From the NCBI GenBank assembly GCA_013298625.1, contig JAAFIF010000007.1:94377-158376 (forward strand): a stretch of 64,000 nucleotides of DNA. Direction: 5' to 3'. Source of the stretch: Myxococcales bacterium. Lineage in GTDB: Bacteria > Myxococcota_A > Polyangia > Polyangiales > Ga0077539. Positions 8,114 to 18,117 of the stretch are shown here, in pieces (position 1 is the first letter of the stretch; every line of letters begins with the position of its first letter). Under the pieces are notes generated by a model that made no database searches, had not been told where the DNA came from, and saw only the letters and a list, made by a program, of their open reading frames with translations. Position numbers and translations under genes: made by a program.

Positions 8114-9760
8114 TCAGCCGATGCGCGAGCGAGCACGGTTGGTCCCCGTCCTCGCGAAGGACGCGTCGAGCGCGTCCACGAGCAGCCCGCGCAGCATTCG
8201 AACGCTGTCCGACGCGATGCCCTGCAGCGCGAGCTTGTCGATGTTGCCGAGGATCGACTCGATGTTGGCGCGCCACTCTTCGAGCTCTGCGCCGTGCTCG
8301 GGCATGGTGCTCTTGAGCGCTTGCCGAGCGCTGTCCGCGACGGCGCCGAGTCGAAGCGGCTCGCGCTGCGGACGAACTTCGGCCGTCTCCCGCGAGAGCG
8401 AAGTCCCCTTGCGAAGCGCCGCTTCTTCGGCGCGATCGTCGCGCGGAGCGCTGGGCTGCGCGAGCGCCGCGTACGCGCGGGTCTCAGGGCTCGACGCGGG
8501 CGCGGCCGCACGCCGCTTCTTCACGACCGGCGGAATGCTCGTGCGCTTGTAGCTCCCCGGCACCGCGGCGTGTCCCGCGCTCGAGGGCGGCGCGAGGCTC
8601 GTGCGTCGGCTCGGCGGCGGCAAGCTCGGCCTCGACGCAGCCTTCGGCTCGGCGTCTTTGGGCAGCGCGTCGCGCGCGCCGCTGTCCTCGTCTTGCTTCG
8701 TCGGCGCCGCGAGCATCTCTCGCATCTGTTGGGCCGAGTAGCTCTCGGTCTGCACGAGCTCGCGACGACGCACGCTGACCAGCGACGCGAGGTCGCGCTC
8801 CGTGGTCTTGTGCATGGGCGGCGCTTCGATCGCGGGGCGCGACGCAGTGGGAGGACGGAGCGTCTCGGTCACGGGACGCTCGGCCAACTTGGACGCGACG
8901 CGCTGCCCCTCGCTCGTACGAATCGCGAGGATCACCGCGCTCAAGTGCTCGGTCGACACGACCGCGCGGCCCTCGAGCACGGCCTTGGCGGCGACGAGCT
9001 TCTGCGCGCGAATCACGCGCGAGTCCGCGATCTCGACGCCCTCGGCGCGGATGCGACGCAGCAGGTCCGCCAGCGCGCGGCGCACTTCAGCGGGCCACTC
9101 GACGGCGTCGACGGCGTCGATCAGGCGATCGAAGCGCGGCAGCCCGACGACGGCGCGCTCGGTGCTGTCCTTGCGAGCCCAGCCCTCGCTGAGCAGCGAC
9201 TCGAGCCGCTCGTCCGAGAGCGGCGAGACGAAGGTTCGCACGAGAAATCGCTCGTCGTACGCGCGCAGCGCAGGGGTGTCTTCGAGCGTCGTCGTAGCCG
9301 CGACACACACGCGCAGCGCGCACGGAACCTCGGCCGAGCCGCGGCGAAACACGCGATCCGTGAGAAACCACTGCAAGTGGTTGATCATCGTGGTCTGCAC
9401 CTCGAAGACCTCTTCGAGGAAGGCCACCTCGGCGTCCGAGAGCATCCCCGTGCGGTCGTCGTAGGGAGAGAGCACCACGCCGCTCTTGCGCTCGACGGGG
9501 CCAAACAGCTCGATCGGATCTGCGCTGCGGCCGAGGAGGTACTCGAAGAACCGCCCGCCGAGCAGCCGCGCGACGCGACGCGCCGCCACGCCGCGACCGG
9601 TGCCGGGCGGCCCGACGACCAACACGTGCTCGCGCGCGAGCGCCGCGAGAAGAATCGCTTCGATGAGCGAACGACGCTCGAAGAGCCCCTGGCTCGCTTG
9701 CTCGATCGCGTCGCGAAGGATTCTCGCGTCCTCCCCCGCTGGAGGTGCAGTCGTCATCAA
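8114..9760 (-). CDS. MoxR/RavA-like AAA+ protein with degenerate Walker motifs
   Basis: 548 residues. Residues 1-310 align by eye with RavA-type MoxR ATPases: FFEYLLGRSADPIELFGPV after the P-loop, an EVAFLEEVF Walker B region, then HLQWFLTDRVFRRG. The P-loop reads GPPGTGRG (residues 50-57), so the invariant Lys is Arg56 (codon CGC) and the following Ser/Thr is Gly. Walker B has Glu116-Glu117 instead of Asp-Glu. ATP binding or hydrolysis may be impaired. Residues 310-480 are a low-complexity linker rich in Pro/Ser/Arg and the C-terminal ~70 are helical. It is first in the leftward run, 74 bp before the VWA gene, and divergent from the 9829 lipoprotein gene (68-bp gap). Confidence 0.8.
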   Translation of the reverse strand: MMTTAPPAGEDARILRDAIEQASQGLFERRSLIEAILLAALAREHVLVVGPPGTGRGVAARRVARLLGGRFFEYLLGRSADPIELFGPVERKSGVVLSPYDDRTGMLSDAEVAFLEEVFEVQTTMINHLQWFLTDRVFRRGSAEVPCALRVCVAATTTLEDTPALRAYDERFLVRTFVSPLSDERLESLLSEGWARKDSTERAVVGLPRFDRLIDAVDAVEWPAEVRRALADLLRRIRAEGVEIADSRVIRAQKLVAAKAVLEGRAVVSTEHLSAVILAIRTSEGQRVASKLAERPVTETLRPPTASRPAIEAPPMHKTTERDLASLVSVRRRELVQTESYSAQQMREMLAAPTKQDEDSGARDALPKDAEPKAASRPSLPPPSRRTSLAPPSSAGHAAVPGSYKRTSIPPVVKKRRAAAPASSPETRAYAALAQPSAPRDDRAEEAALRKGTSLSRETAEVRPQREPLRLGAVADSARQALKSTMPEHGAELEEWRANIESILGNIDKLALQGIASDSVRMLRGLLVDALDASFARTGTNRARSRIG

Positions 9761-9828
9761 CTCGACATTCTTGTCGAATCACGAGCAACGACGCAACAGC
9801 GCTCGGTTAGGATCGGCGGCGATTCGTG

Positions 9829-10947
9829 ATGCGCTACCTCCGATTCGCCGCCATGGCCGCCGCTGTGCTCGCGTCAGCGTGCACAACCACACAATCGCGC
9901 CCGAGCGCGGACCCAGGAAACACCGTCCGCGTCGACGGTCGCGACTACCTGGTGATCGCGTGCCGAGGCGCGCGGTCCGCGGGGATCGCGTGTCCTGCGC
10001 AAGCGCCAGTCGCCGCGTATTTTCGCGGCGGAGTGGTGTGTCAGGCGAGCCGCGACGGCAACGCCGCGGCGAGAGAGGTCGAAGCGGCCACGATCCCGCC
10101 GAGTGTTTGCGAGGGCCTTGCCAACGGCTGCGAGGCCGCCCAACGTCCGCCCGCCGCCGCGACGTTTGCGGCGCTCAGCGACGAAGAGCGATCGCGGATC
10201 ACCGCGTTGGGCTTCACCGTCGTGCCGTGCCGAGCGAACTCGTTTCGTCTGGAATTTTCGCCGCCACCACCGCCGCAGGTGAGCGAGCCCGTCGCGGTCG
10301 TCGATCCTGACGCGGGCGGAGCTCCGAGCGTCGCGCCCGTCGCGCCTCCTCCACCAGAGCCGGTCGGGCCCGAACCGCACGACGCGCTCGTGGCGCGCAC
10401 CGACGCGATTCGGCTCGCGCTCAGCGCCGAACGAACCATGGAGGTCGGCGGCATTGGGCTGTGCGCGACGGCCGAAGGAGAGTCGCTTCCGCAAGGGACG
10501 GTCTGCGTTCGATTGGGTCTTCGCGACGACAGTCCTCGGCCCGACGTGATCGCGCAGCGCTTCGTCGAGATCGCTCGTGCAGGCGCGCACGGCCTGCGGT
10601 TGTCCTTCGAGTACCACCCGCCGATGAGCGCGCGCTGCGCAGCCAACGACCCTGATTGCAGCCCGATCGTGAGCGGCAACTTCTGCCCCGAAGCGCTCGG
10701 CATCCGCCCTGGCGCGGGCCGCACTGCGATCTCGACGGCGGTCAACGCAGGCATGGACCTTCGTCGCTACGAGAGCGGGCGGTGCCGCAGCGACGGAGAC
10801 TGCGTGCTCGGCGGCTGCGGGCAGCACTGCGTCGCGATCGGCAGCAACAGCTTCGCGAGCACGTGCGAGGGCGTGAGCGCGCTCGACGCCGCGGCGTGCG
10901 GCTGCGTTCGAGGGCGGTGCCGCTGGTTCGTCGCCGCGAGCAACTGA
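9829..10947 (+). CDS. Lipoprotein with C-terminal cysteine cluster
   Basis: 372 residues. [18 protein letters not shown] is a clear lipoprotein signal (lipobox ASAC). The middle carries a Pro-rich stretch near residue 145 (PPPPPQ) and another near 175 (APPPPEP). The last ~60 residues contain eight cysteines in a compact cluster ([16 protein letters not shown], then two later CxC-type pairs), like the eight-cysteine-cluster domains known from myxobacterial exported proteins. A GTG just upstream (9826) is possible; ATG 9829 is preferred. It precedes the large surface protein by 73 bp on the same strand. No enzymatic motif; an envelope role is inferred only from the signal. Confidence 0.7.
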   Translation: MRYLRFAAMAAAVLASACTTTQSRPSADPGNTVRVDGRDYLVIACRGARSAGIACPAQAPVAAYFRGGVVCQASRDGNAAAREVEAATIPPSVCEGLANGCEAAQRPPAAATFAALSDEERSRITALGFTVVPCRANSFRLEFSPPPPPQVSEPVAVVDPDAGGAPSVAPVAPPPPEPVGPEPHDALVARTDAIRLALSAERTMEVGGIGLCATAEGESLPQGTVCVRLGLRDDSPRPDVIAQRFVEIARAGAHGLRLSFEYHPPMSARCAANDPDCSPIVSGNFCPEALGIRPGAGRTAISTAVNAGMDLRRYESGRCRSDGDCVLGGCGQHCVAIGSNSFASTCEGVSALDAAACGCVRGRCRWFVAASN

Positions 10948-11020
10948 CGTACGACCGCGAAAAAGCCGCGGCCGAGTTGTGCGGCGTCGGGCGTTGGTGT
11001 TCCTATGGCTTCGATTAGCC

Positions 11021-14000
11021 ATGAGACGAAGAACACCAAGAGCCTTTTTTGCGGTCTTGAGCGCAGGGCTGCTCGCGCCACTCGCGTACTCGCAGCGCGC
11101 GGATGCAGAGATCCTGCGGATCACCTGTGACGACGCGTACACGCAGCTCGCGATCGACGGGACGTTCGTCACGCTCGGGCCCAACGCAGGGAGCTGGCCC
11201 TCGTTCGACGAGTACAACCTCACGCTGCGCCCCGGCCCGCACACCATCGCGATCCGCGCGAACGACTTGTTCTCGTCGATCTCGATGTGCGTCTGGGTCC
11301 TCTACAACAACGACCGCTCGCAAGTGCTGGGAACGTCCACGTCATTTCGCAGCGTCGCGACCAGCACCAACCCTGGGATGGGCTGGGAGCAGCCGTCGTT
11401 CAACGACGCCGCGTGGAGCCCTGTCGTCAGCTGCGGCGGCCCCGCGCCGTGGAACCTCGCCTGGGCCACCGCAGCATTCGCCGACCCCGTGTGGAACACC
11501 GCTGGTTGCATCCCGCCCAACACCAACCCGGTCTGGATCCGTCAGTCCTTTCGCACCTCGGGCTGCGGTGACGGCGTGATCGCGCCGGCCACCGAGCAGT
11601 GCGACGACGGCAACACCGCCGCGGGAGACGGCTGCAGCGCGACGTGCACCCGCGAGACGACGGCGGTCTGCGCGCCGCCCGTCGAGATCACGAACGGCGA
11701 CTTCGAAGTGGGCGCAGGCGGCGCGAACCTCACCGGCGCACAGCTCCCAGGCTGGACCATCACCGCAGGCAACATCGATCACAGCGCGTTTCCGCGCACG
11801 TCGGGAGCGCGGTCGATCGACCTCACTGGATGCGCGCCGGGCACGATTCACCAGGACGTTCGCACGGTCGCGGGCCAGCGCTACACGCTCAACTTCGACT
11901 TCGGCGCGAACACGTCGGACAACCTCCGCTTCGCCGTCGAAGCGGTGCGCGCCGACGGCACCACGGTCATCCGATCGGAGACCTTCGTCGCGCACGCCTC
12001 GCTGCTCGCGGCCGGCACGCGGCTGATCCCTGGGACGTTTGTGTTTACCGCCGCCGACGCCACCACGCGCGTCCGCTTTCGCACGCTCGCCAACAACGCG
12101 TGCGGCGGAAACTGGCTAGACAACGTGCACTTCGGGCCCAGCGTGTGTGGCTTCGACACCGACGGTGACGGCGTGCAAGACGCTGCCGACGTCGACGACG
12201 ACAACGACGGCGTGGTGGACACCGTGGAGGGCGGCGGGCGCGACGCGTCTCGCGACAGCGACGGCGACGGGATCCCTGACTTCCGCGACACGAGCTTCGC
12301 CGGCTTCGTCGACGCCGACATGAACGGCGTGGACGACCGCGTCGATCTCGACGGCGACGGAATCCCGAATCACCTGGATTTGGACTCGGATAACGACAGC
12401 GTCTTCGACATCACCGAGAACGCCTCGACCGACCTCGACGCCAACCGAGACGGTCGCATCGACGGCAGCACTGACGTCGATCGCGACGGTCTGCTCGCGG
12501 CGATGGACACCAACGACATGGACGCGAGCAACGTCGCGCCGCGACGCGCGCCGGTCGACAGCGACATGGACATGCGCATCGACGCGCTCGACGCGGACGA
12601 CGACAACGACGGCGTGCCCACGCGCACCGAAGTGGGCGCGGGCGGGCAGTTCATGGCGCAAAACACCGACGGCGCTGCGGCCGCGGGCGTCACGACGGAC
12701 ATGCTCCCCGACTACCTCGACGTCGACGACGACGGAGACGGGCTGCTCACGAGCGCAGAGCTCGGCGCAGGTGGCGCGGGCGCGCCGCGCAACTCGGACG
12801 CGACCGTTCCTGCTGGGCAGGGCGCGAGCGACACGCGGCCCGACTACCTCGACGCCGATGACGACGGCGACAGCATCCCGACCTCGGTCGAGCGGACGCT
12901 CGCAGGGATGACCCCGGATCCCGACGGCGACATGCTCGCCGCCTGGCTCGATCGCGATAGCGACGGCGACACGGTGTTCGACCTGGTCGAAGCGGGCGCG
13001 ACGCCTGCGACGCCGGCGAACAGCGACATGGACCCGACGCGGGACTTCCTCGATCTCGACAGCGACAACGACTGCGTGCCCGATCGCGACGCGCGTGAAG
13101 CCGGTGCTGCGCGCACGAATCCTGCGGTTCCTGCGATGAACGCGAACGCCAACTGCGCCGCTCCGACGCCCGTGTGCAACACGACGGCGGGCGTGTGCGT
13201 GGGCGACACGGACAGCGACATGGACGGGATCCCCAACCTCGACGAAGTGCGCATCGGATCCGATCCGATGAACCCCGACACCGACGGTGACGGGCTGCGC
13301 GACGGCCTCGAAGTCGGCGCGGGCCCTGGATTTGCGCTGATCGATACGGACGGCGACATGCGTCCCAACTTCAACGACGTCGACGACGATGGCGACGGCG
13401 TGAACACCTCGGCCGAGCTCGGCGCGGGTGGGGCCATGGCTCCGCAGAACAGCGACGGCACGATTCCGATGGGCCAGGGGACGGCGGACATGCTGCCGGA
13501 CTACCTCGATCCCGATGACGACGGCGATGGGATCCCCACGCGAATCGAGCGGGATCTTGAAATGATGGGCGGCGTTCCGGACATGGACATGGTGCCCGCG
13601 TACCTCGATCGCGACAGCGACGGCGACGGGATCCCCGACGCCATCGAGCGGGGAACGGACGGAGCGATGCCGCGCAACAGCGACGGCGCAGATCGCCCCG
13701 ACTTCCTCGACCTCGACAGCGACAACGACACGGTGCTCGACGCGACCGAAGCGGGCGCAGACCCGCTGATGCCGCGCAACACCAACGCCATGGTCGCCAT
13801 GGGAATGGGCACCGCCAACACGCTGCCCGACTACATCGATCCCGACGACGACGGAGACAGCATCCCCACGACCGTCGAGATCACGCTCGAAGGCATGAGC
13901 GCGGGTGACGGAGACATGGTCCCCGCGTACCTCGACTTGGACAGCGACGGTGACTCTGTCGCCGACAGCATCGAAGTCGGCGCGAGCCCTGCGATGCCTG

Positions 14001-15115
14001 CGAACAGCGACGCGATGGCGGGCATGGGCGATCGCGCGGACTTCCTCGACACGGACAGCGACAACGACTGCGTGCCCGACAGCGACATGCGCGAAGCAGG
14101 GGCAGCGCGCACCGACGCTGCGATGCCCAGCGCGATGATCAACGCCAACTGCACGGACCCAACGCTGCCCATCTGCAGCCCCATCCTCGGCCGCTGCACG
14201 AGCGACGATGACGCAGACGGCGACGGCATTCCCAACATGGTCGAGACCCGCATCGGAACCAATCCGATGAACCCCGACAGCGACATGGACGGCGTCGAGG
14301 ACGGCCGCGAAGTGGGCGCAGGCCCTGGCTTCATGACCCGCGACACGGACATGGACGGCATGCACGACGCGCTCGACGCCGACGATGACGGCGACGGCGT
14401 CAACACCCGCGACGAGCTCGGCGCGGGCGGCGCCATGATGCCGCAGAACAGCGACGCCATGGTGCCGATGGGCATGGGCACAGGCGACACCACGCCCGAC
14501 TACCTCGACAGCGATGACGACGGTGACGGGATTCCCACGCGCACAGAGCGAACGCTCGAAGCGATGACCCCGGGCGATGCGGACATGACGCCCGCCTACC
14601 TCGACCTCGACAGCGATGGCGATGGAGTGCCCGACAGCGTCGAAGCCGGCGCCGACCCCACCATGCCCGCCAACAGCGACGGAATGGCTGGGATGGGCGA
14701 TCGCCCCGACTTCCTCGATACCGACAGCGACAACGACTGCGTGCTCGATCGCGATCCGAGCGAAGCGGGCGCAGCGCGCGTCGATCCTGCGATGCCCAGC
14801 ATGAGCGCCGATGGCAACTGCAGGGCCCCCACGCCCGTCTGCGATCGCGCAGTGGGCGTGTGCGTCGCGCGTCCTTCGGGTGACGGCGGCGTCGGTGACG
14901 CATCGGCAGACACCGGCGTTCGCGTCGACGGCGGCGACGCCGGAGCGATGGACGGAGGAAGCTCGGCGCCCGGCGTGCTCTCCGGTGACGGCGCGTGCGC
15001 GTGCCGCGTTCCCGCTGCCGGTGGAGCGAGCGACGAGCGCGCGTTGACCGCGCTCATCGCGATGGGCGGACTCGCCCTCGTCTACGGCGCGCGCCGCAAG
15101 CGCAGCCGTCGCTGA
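11021..15115 (+). CDS. Giant calcium-repeat surface protein with MYXO-CTERM-type tail
   Basis: 1,364 residues. A signal peptide (ends YSQRADA) is followed by a ~170-residue beta domain. A DUF4215-type Cys repeat (CGDG...[14 protein letters not shown]) is near residue 190. A DUF642/choice-of-anchor-like jelly roll (NGDFEVG ... [14 protein letters not shown]) lies at ~225-370. About 900 residues of thrombospondin-type-3 repeats follow ([24 protein letters not shown]), which bind calcium. The last 40 residues have ACACRVP, a hydrophobic helix and ARRKRSRR, the MYXO-CTERM sorting pattern for surface anchoring. ATG 11021 gives a good signal peptide. The repeat block has internal units about 200-300 residues long that recur at least three times. 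Likely a calcium-stiffened surface fibre or adhesin. Confidence 0.88.
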   Translation: MRRRTPRAFFAVLSAGLLAPLAYSQRADAEILRITCDDAYTQLAIDGTFVTLGPNAGSWPSFDEYNLTLRPGPHTIAIRANDLFSSISMCVWVLYNNDRSQVLGTSTSFRSVATSTNPGMGWEQPSFNDAAWSPVVSCGGPAPWNLAWATAAFADPVWNTAGCIPPNTNPVWIRQSFRTSGCGDGVIAPATEQCDDGNTAAGDGCSATCTRETTAVCAPPVEITNGDFEVGAGGANLTGAQLPGWTITAGNIDHSAFPRTSGARSIDLTGCAPGTIHQDVRTVAGQRYTLNFDFGANTSDNLRFAVEAVRADGTTVIRSETFVAHASLLAAGTRLIPGTFVFTAADATTRVRFRTLANNACGGNWLDNVHFGPSVCGFDTDGDGVQDAADVDDDNDGVVDTVEGGGRDASRDSDGDGIPDFRDTSFAGFVDADMNGVDDRVDLDGDGIPNHLDLDSDNDSVFDITENASTDLDANRDGRIDGSTDVDRDGLLAAMDTNDMDASNVAPRRAPVDSDMDMRIDALDADDDNDGVPTRTEVGAGGQFMAQNTDGAAAAGVTTDMLPDYLDVDDDGDGLLTSAELGAGGAGAPRNSDATVPAGQGASDTRPDYLDADDDGDSIPTSVERTLAGMTPDPDGDMLAAWLDRDSDGDTVFDLVEAGATPATPANSDMDPTRDFLDLDSDNDCVPDRDAREAGAARTNPAVPAMNANANCAAPTPVCNTTAGVCVGDTDSDMDGIPNLDEVRIGSDPMNPDTDGDGLRDGLEVGAGPGFALIDTDGDMRPNFNDVDDDGDGVNTSAELGAGGAMAPQNSDGTIPMGQGTADMLPDYLDPDDDGDGIPTRIERDLEMMGGVPDMDMVPAYLDRDSDGDGIPDAIERGTDGAMPRNSDGADRPDFLDLDSDNDTVLDATEAGADPLMPRNTNAMVAMGMGTANTLPDYIDPDDDGDSIPTTVEITLEGMSAGDGDMVPAYLDLDSDGDSVADSIEVGASPAMPANSDAMAGMGDRADFLDTDSDNDCVPDSDMREAGAARTDAAMPSAMINANCTDPTLPICSPILGRCTSDDDADGDGIPNMVETRIGTNPMNPDSDMDGVEDGREVGAGPGFMTRDTDMDGMHDALDADDDGDGVNTRDELGAGGAMMPQNSDAMVPMGMGTGDTTPDYLDSDDDGDGIPTRTERTLEAMTPGDADMTPAYLDLDSDGDGVPDSVEAGADPTMPANSDGMAGMGDRPDFLDTDSDNDCVLDRDPSEAGAARVDPAMPSMSADGNCRAPTPVCDRAVGVCVARPSGDGGVGDASADTGVRVDGGDAGAMDGGSSAPGVLSGDGACACRVPAAGGASDERALTALIAMGGLALVYGARRKRSRR

Positions 15116-15190
15116 ACAAGGCATCGAGCGCGCTCTTCGCGGGGGAGAGAACGTGACGCTCGAGGTTCGCCGCGGATCAACCGCAGCGCG

Positions 15191-15565
15191 CTACGGCTGC
15201 GTGCCGCCGTCGCACGCCCAGCGGCACTGACCTTCGGCGAAGGAGACGCAGAGGTCGAAGCGCGTAAACGTTCCGCACGTGGGCTGGGTCAGCCCAGGAC
15301 GCGGCACGCAGCAACGCGAGACGACGTCCGCGTCATCAGCAGCATCGGCGCTCGACGCAGCATCGCTCTGCGCTTGAACGTCGCTCTGCGCTTGAACGTC
15401 GCTCTGCGCTTGAACGTCGCTCTGCGCTTGAACGTCGCTCTGCGACTGAACGTCGCTCTGCGACTGAGCGTCGGTTTGCACCTGCGCATCGGGCGCCGGA
15501 GCCGGAGGAGAACACGCAGCGACCGCGACGAGCGCGAGCGCAAAGAGAGAGGTGCGATTCATCAT
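15191..15565 (-). CDS. Small lipoprotein with one six-cysteine module
   Basis: 124 residues. The lipoprotein signal ends VAVAAC. A repetitive stalk of QSDVQA hexapeptides (residues ~30-70) leads to one C-terminal Cys module: RCCVPRPGLTQPTC, a middle Cys, QCRW and a final AC. The six Cys and the CC...RPG...Q..C framework match the modules of the upstream lipoprotein. A ribosome site AGGAAAG lies just upstream of ATG 15563-15565. It follows the 289-residue lipoprotein gene by 12 bp and is probably co-transcribed. The stalk is encoded by an 18-bp tandem repeat, so its length may vary between strains. Function unknown. Confidence 0.75.
   Translation of the reverse strand: MMNRTSLFALALVAVAACSPPAPAPDAQVQTDAQSQSDVQSQSDVQAQSDVQAQSDVQAQSDVQAQSDAASSADAADDADVVSRCCVPRPGLTQPTCGTFTRFDLCVSFAEGQCRWACDGGTQP
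15364..15471 (-). repeat. 18-bp tandem repeat, six units, inside lipoprotein gene
   Basis: Six head-to-tail 18-bp units. The first four by coordinate (15364-15435) are identical; the last two differ by one and two bases. In the coding strand each unit adds six residues (QSDVQA/QSDVQS), so unit gain or loss keeps the frame and changes only stalk length. Confidence 0.92.
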
Positions 15566-15577
15566 CAGCTTTCCTGT

Positions 15578-16447
15578 TCAGAGGCACGTCCACGAGCACG
15601 AAGCGCCCGCGTTGAGCATGTTGCACCGGTCACGGCCGAGAGCAGCAACGGCGTCGCAGGTCGACTGCGCAACGCCAGCGCGCGCGGTGCAGCAGCTCGC
15701 GTCGGGGCGCGGTCCCGCGTCGGTGAGGCACTCGCCGCCCGTCAGCCACGTGCACGAGGCGCCGCCGTTGAGCATGTTGCAGCGGTCCTGACCGAACGAA
15801 GCGACCGCGTCGCACGTGGCCTGCGCGATGCCCGGACGCGCGCGGCAGCAGCCCGCGACGCCAGAGTCCACGCGAACGCCCGAGTCCACAGCGACCCCCG
15901 AGTCCACGCGAACACCGGAGTCGACCGGCGCGCCAGCGTCGCCGCACATCGCGCCGCCAGCCCACATGCACGAGGCGCCGCCGTTGATCATGTTGCAGCG
16001 ATCGGGGCCGAGCGCGGCCAGCGGATCGCACACGGACTGCGCGGTGCCGGGACGCGCGACGCAGCACGCGCTCGCGTTGGCGTCGGGGCGAACGACGTCG
16101 GGCTGCGAAGCGCCTGCGTCGCCGTTGCAGGCGGCGGCGGGGTTCCACGCGCACGAGGTGCCGCCGTTGATCATGTTGCAGCGATCGGGACCGAGGGCCG
16201 CGAGCGGGTCGCACACGGACTGCGCGGTGCCCGTGAGCGCGACGCAGCACGCGATCGCCGCGGCGTCGCCGTTGCTCGCGTCGGGCTGCGAAGCGACGTC
16301 CATCGCGCCGCCTGCGTCGGACTGAGCGTCGCTCGGAACCGCAGCTTCGGGCTGCGCGTCCGGCTGCGCGTCCGCCGACGGAGCAGGGGGCGGAGGACAC
16401 GCGGCGAGCGAGAAGAGAGAGAGCGAAAGCAACCAACGAATTTTCAT
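15578..16447 (-). CDS. Lipoprotein with four six-cysteine modules
   Basis: 289 residues with lipobox SLAAC. Asp/Ala/Gln-rich and VDSGVRVDSG stalk segments separate four modules at residues 67-107, 128-168, 200-240 and 252-288. Each has CC, then ~10 residues with (A)RPGxAQ, C-D, ~10 residues, RCNM(I/L)NGG, SCxW and a last C. Modules 1 and 2 are nearly identical, as are 3 and 4 in part, which suggests duplication. The six Cys suggest three disulphides outside the cytoplasm. ATG 16445-16447 has a strong GGAGG seven bases upstream. It is followed 12 bp later by the one-module paralogue. I do not recognise the module as a named domain. Confidence 0.8.
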   Translation of the reverse strand: MKIRWLLSLSLFSLAACPPPPAPSADAQPDAQPEAAVPSDAQSDAGGAMDVASQPDASNGDAAAIACCVALTGTAQSVCDPLAALGPDRCNMINGGTSCAWNPAAACNGDAGASQPDVVRPDANASACCVARPGTAQSVCDPLAALGPDRCNMINGGASCMWAGGAMCGDAGAPVDSGVRVDSGVAVDSGVRVDSGVAGCCRARPGIAQATCDAVASFGQDRCNMLNGGASCTWLTGGECLTDAGPRPDASCCTARAGVAQSTCDAVAALGRDRCNMLNAGASCSWTCL

Positions 16448-16510
16448 ACTGAACCTCCAAGAACCGAAGTGAAGTGAAGTGAAAGCTCAGCGTGCACCAA
16501 CACGCGGCGC

Positions 16511-16527
16511 GTTGTCATCGTGACAAC
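16511..16527. promoter_or_regulatory. Perfect inverted repeat, operator or terminator candidate
   Basis: GTTGTCA-TCG-TGACAAC: seven-base perfect arms around three bases. It lies 64 bp upstream of the four-module lipoprotein start and 85 bp past the stop of the FGE-fold gene. It could be an operator or a hairpin; no T-run follows. A short direct repeat of GAAGT (16465-16482) lies between it and the ribosome site. Confidence 0.4.
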
Positions 16528-16611
16528 GGGGTCATAGACGCCCGCGCGCCGCACACTTCGTGCGCAGCGAGATCGCGAGAGTCAGCGAGCGCGTCCCCCC
16601 CGGCGCGTGCG

Positions 16612-18117
16612 CTACGGAGCCGTGTCCGAGCAGCAGCGAAAGCCCAGCGTGGGCAGCGCCGTGTCGCTCGTCGCGCGCGAGAGGTCCGTCTGGCACGTGA
16701 GCCCTCGCTCGGGGCTCTCGTACGACCCTCCGCGCACCACATAAATGGGCGGAACGGACATCTCCCGCGCGTCGTTGGTCCACTCTTTCACGTTGCCCGA
16801 GAGGTCCATCACGCCGTCGGTCGATCGGCACATCGCGAGCGCGCCCGTCGCAGACACGACGTGGTCGACCATGCCGCCGGGGACCGCGTCGCGGTCGCCT
16901 CCGTTGCACGTGTTGGCCGCGTAGCTCGCGCCGTACGGGTATGCAGTGCTCATGGCTCCTTCGCAGGCCGCTTGCCACTCTGCGCCCGTGCACAGGCGCA
17001 GCCCCGCCGAGCTGCACGCTGCAGCGGCCGCGGCGTAGCCGACGTTGGTCCACGGGCGCACGCCTGCGCGCGAGCACGAGCGCGCGGTGGAGTCTCCGAC
17101 GCTGGTCCCGCTGGCGTTGGGGCGCGAGGCTTCGTAGCGGTAGATCCAGAAGTTGAGCGCGCCGCGGCGGACGTTGACCATGTCCTCGCGCACGCGAGCG
17201 GGGTCCATCGCGCCGGCGTTGTCGACGGTCCCGTCGCAGTTGTCGTCGACGCCGTTGCACGTCTCGGCCATCGGAGCGCCGGGGACGGGGTTGATTCCGC
17301 CAGTCAAATCGCAGGTCGTCCGCGCGGTGTCCATGGGATCGCAGCGCACCGTTCCCTCGTCGCGGCACGCGCCCTGTAGCTCGTTGCTGCACGTGCGGCC
17401 GAGCATCGCGAACGAGTCGTCGGGCACTCCGTCGCAGTCTCCGTCGGCGCCGTCGCAGCGCGTCTCTTCTGCGACGATCCCGTTGGGAACGTTGCGGTCG
17501 TACTCGACCCCCATCGGGTAGTCGCAGTACCAGGTCGTCCCCGCCATGCGCGCGGCGCACACCGGGCGCGTGCCCGCGCAGACCGTGCCTGCGGTGTTGC
17601 GGCAGAGGTCGCCCGGGGGCTCGCGGAGGTTCTCGGGCTCGTCGATGCGACCGTCGCAGTTGTCGTCGATGCCGTTGCACTCTTCGCGCGCCGCCGCAGG
17701 AAACACAGGGCATCGGTACTCGCAGCCCGGCATCTCTGGGCTGAGGTCCAAGAAGCCCTCTTGGCAGCGAGAGAGCACGCACGCGCCCATGCGGCACTCG
17801 AGCTCGGCGTTGGGCTGCGAGCAGACCGTCCCGCACGCACCACAATTCAACAAGTCCCGCGAGAGGTCGAAGCCCTCGTCGACGCGACCGTCGCAGTTGT
17901 CGTCGAGCCCGTTGCAGAGCTCTTCGGCGTCCGACGGAACGCACGCCCCGCGATCGGACAGCGCACCGTCGGTGTTGCCGCCGTCCGCGCCGCCGTCGCT
18001 CACCGTGGCGTCCATCGTGGCGCCGCCCTCGGTGCAGTCGATGCAGTACGGCGTCCAGCCGCAGGCGGCGGACGAGAGCCCGATCGCCAGAGAAATCGCG
18101 ATGAATCTTGCGTTCAT
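16612..18117 (-). CDS. Lipoprotein with MopE-like repeats and formylglycine-generating-enzyme fold
   Basis: 501 residues. The lipoprotein signal ends SSAAC, followed by a short Asp/Gly-rich stalk. Three good Cys/Asp repeats of the type CNGLDDNCDGRVDEG occur at ~67, ~150 and ~285, and one weaker (CDGADGDCDGVPDD) in between. The C-terminal ~190 residues have the FGE/SUMF1 fold landmarks: LRLCTGAEWQAACEG, YPYGASY, DLSGNVKEW, YVVRGGSYES and GFRCC. I do not see the active-site Cys pair of true FGE, so this is probably a binding or structural use of the fold. The start ATG overlaps the stop of the upstream 1,177-residue gene by 4 bp (ATGA), implying translational coupling and a shared function. Confidence 0.85.
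   Translation of the reverse strand: MNARFIAISLAIGLSSAACGWTPYCIDCTEGGATMDATVSDGGADGGNTDGALSDRGACVPSDAEELCNGLDDNCDGRVDEGFDLSRDLLNCGACGTVCSQPNAELECRMGACVLSRCQEGFLDLSPEMPGCEYRCPVFPAAAREECNGIDDNCDGRIDEPENLREPPGDLCRNTAGTVCAGTRPVCAARMAGTTWYCDYPMGVEYDRNVPNGIVAEETRCDGADGDCDGVPDDSFAMLGRTCSNELQGACRDEGTVRCDPMDTARTTCDLTGGINPVPGAPMAETCNGVDDNCDGTVDNAGAMDPARVREDMVNVRRGALNFWIYRYEASRPNASGTSVGDSTARSCSRAGVRPWTNVGYAAAAAACSSAGLRLCTGAEWQAACEGAMSTAYPYGASYAANTCNGGDRDAVPGGMVDHVVSATGALAMCRSTDGVMDLSGNVKEWTNDAREMSVPPIYVVRGGSYESPERGLTCQTDLSRATSDTALPTLGFRCCSDTAP

Noticed and set aside
12116..15124. Long minus-strand frame opposite the TSP3-repeat protein
   Set aside because: Arises because Asp codons (GAC) read as Val (GTC) on the other strand; no start context or domain.
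15364..15471. CRISPR-like short regular repeats
   Set aside because: Units abut with no spacers and keep the reading frame of a lipoprotein, so it is a coding tandem repeat.
16612..18117. Active formylglycine-generating enzyme for the sulfatase-fold protein at 41820
   Set aside because: The catalytic Cys pair is not apparent and the sulfatase-fold protein has no CxPxR target.
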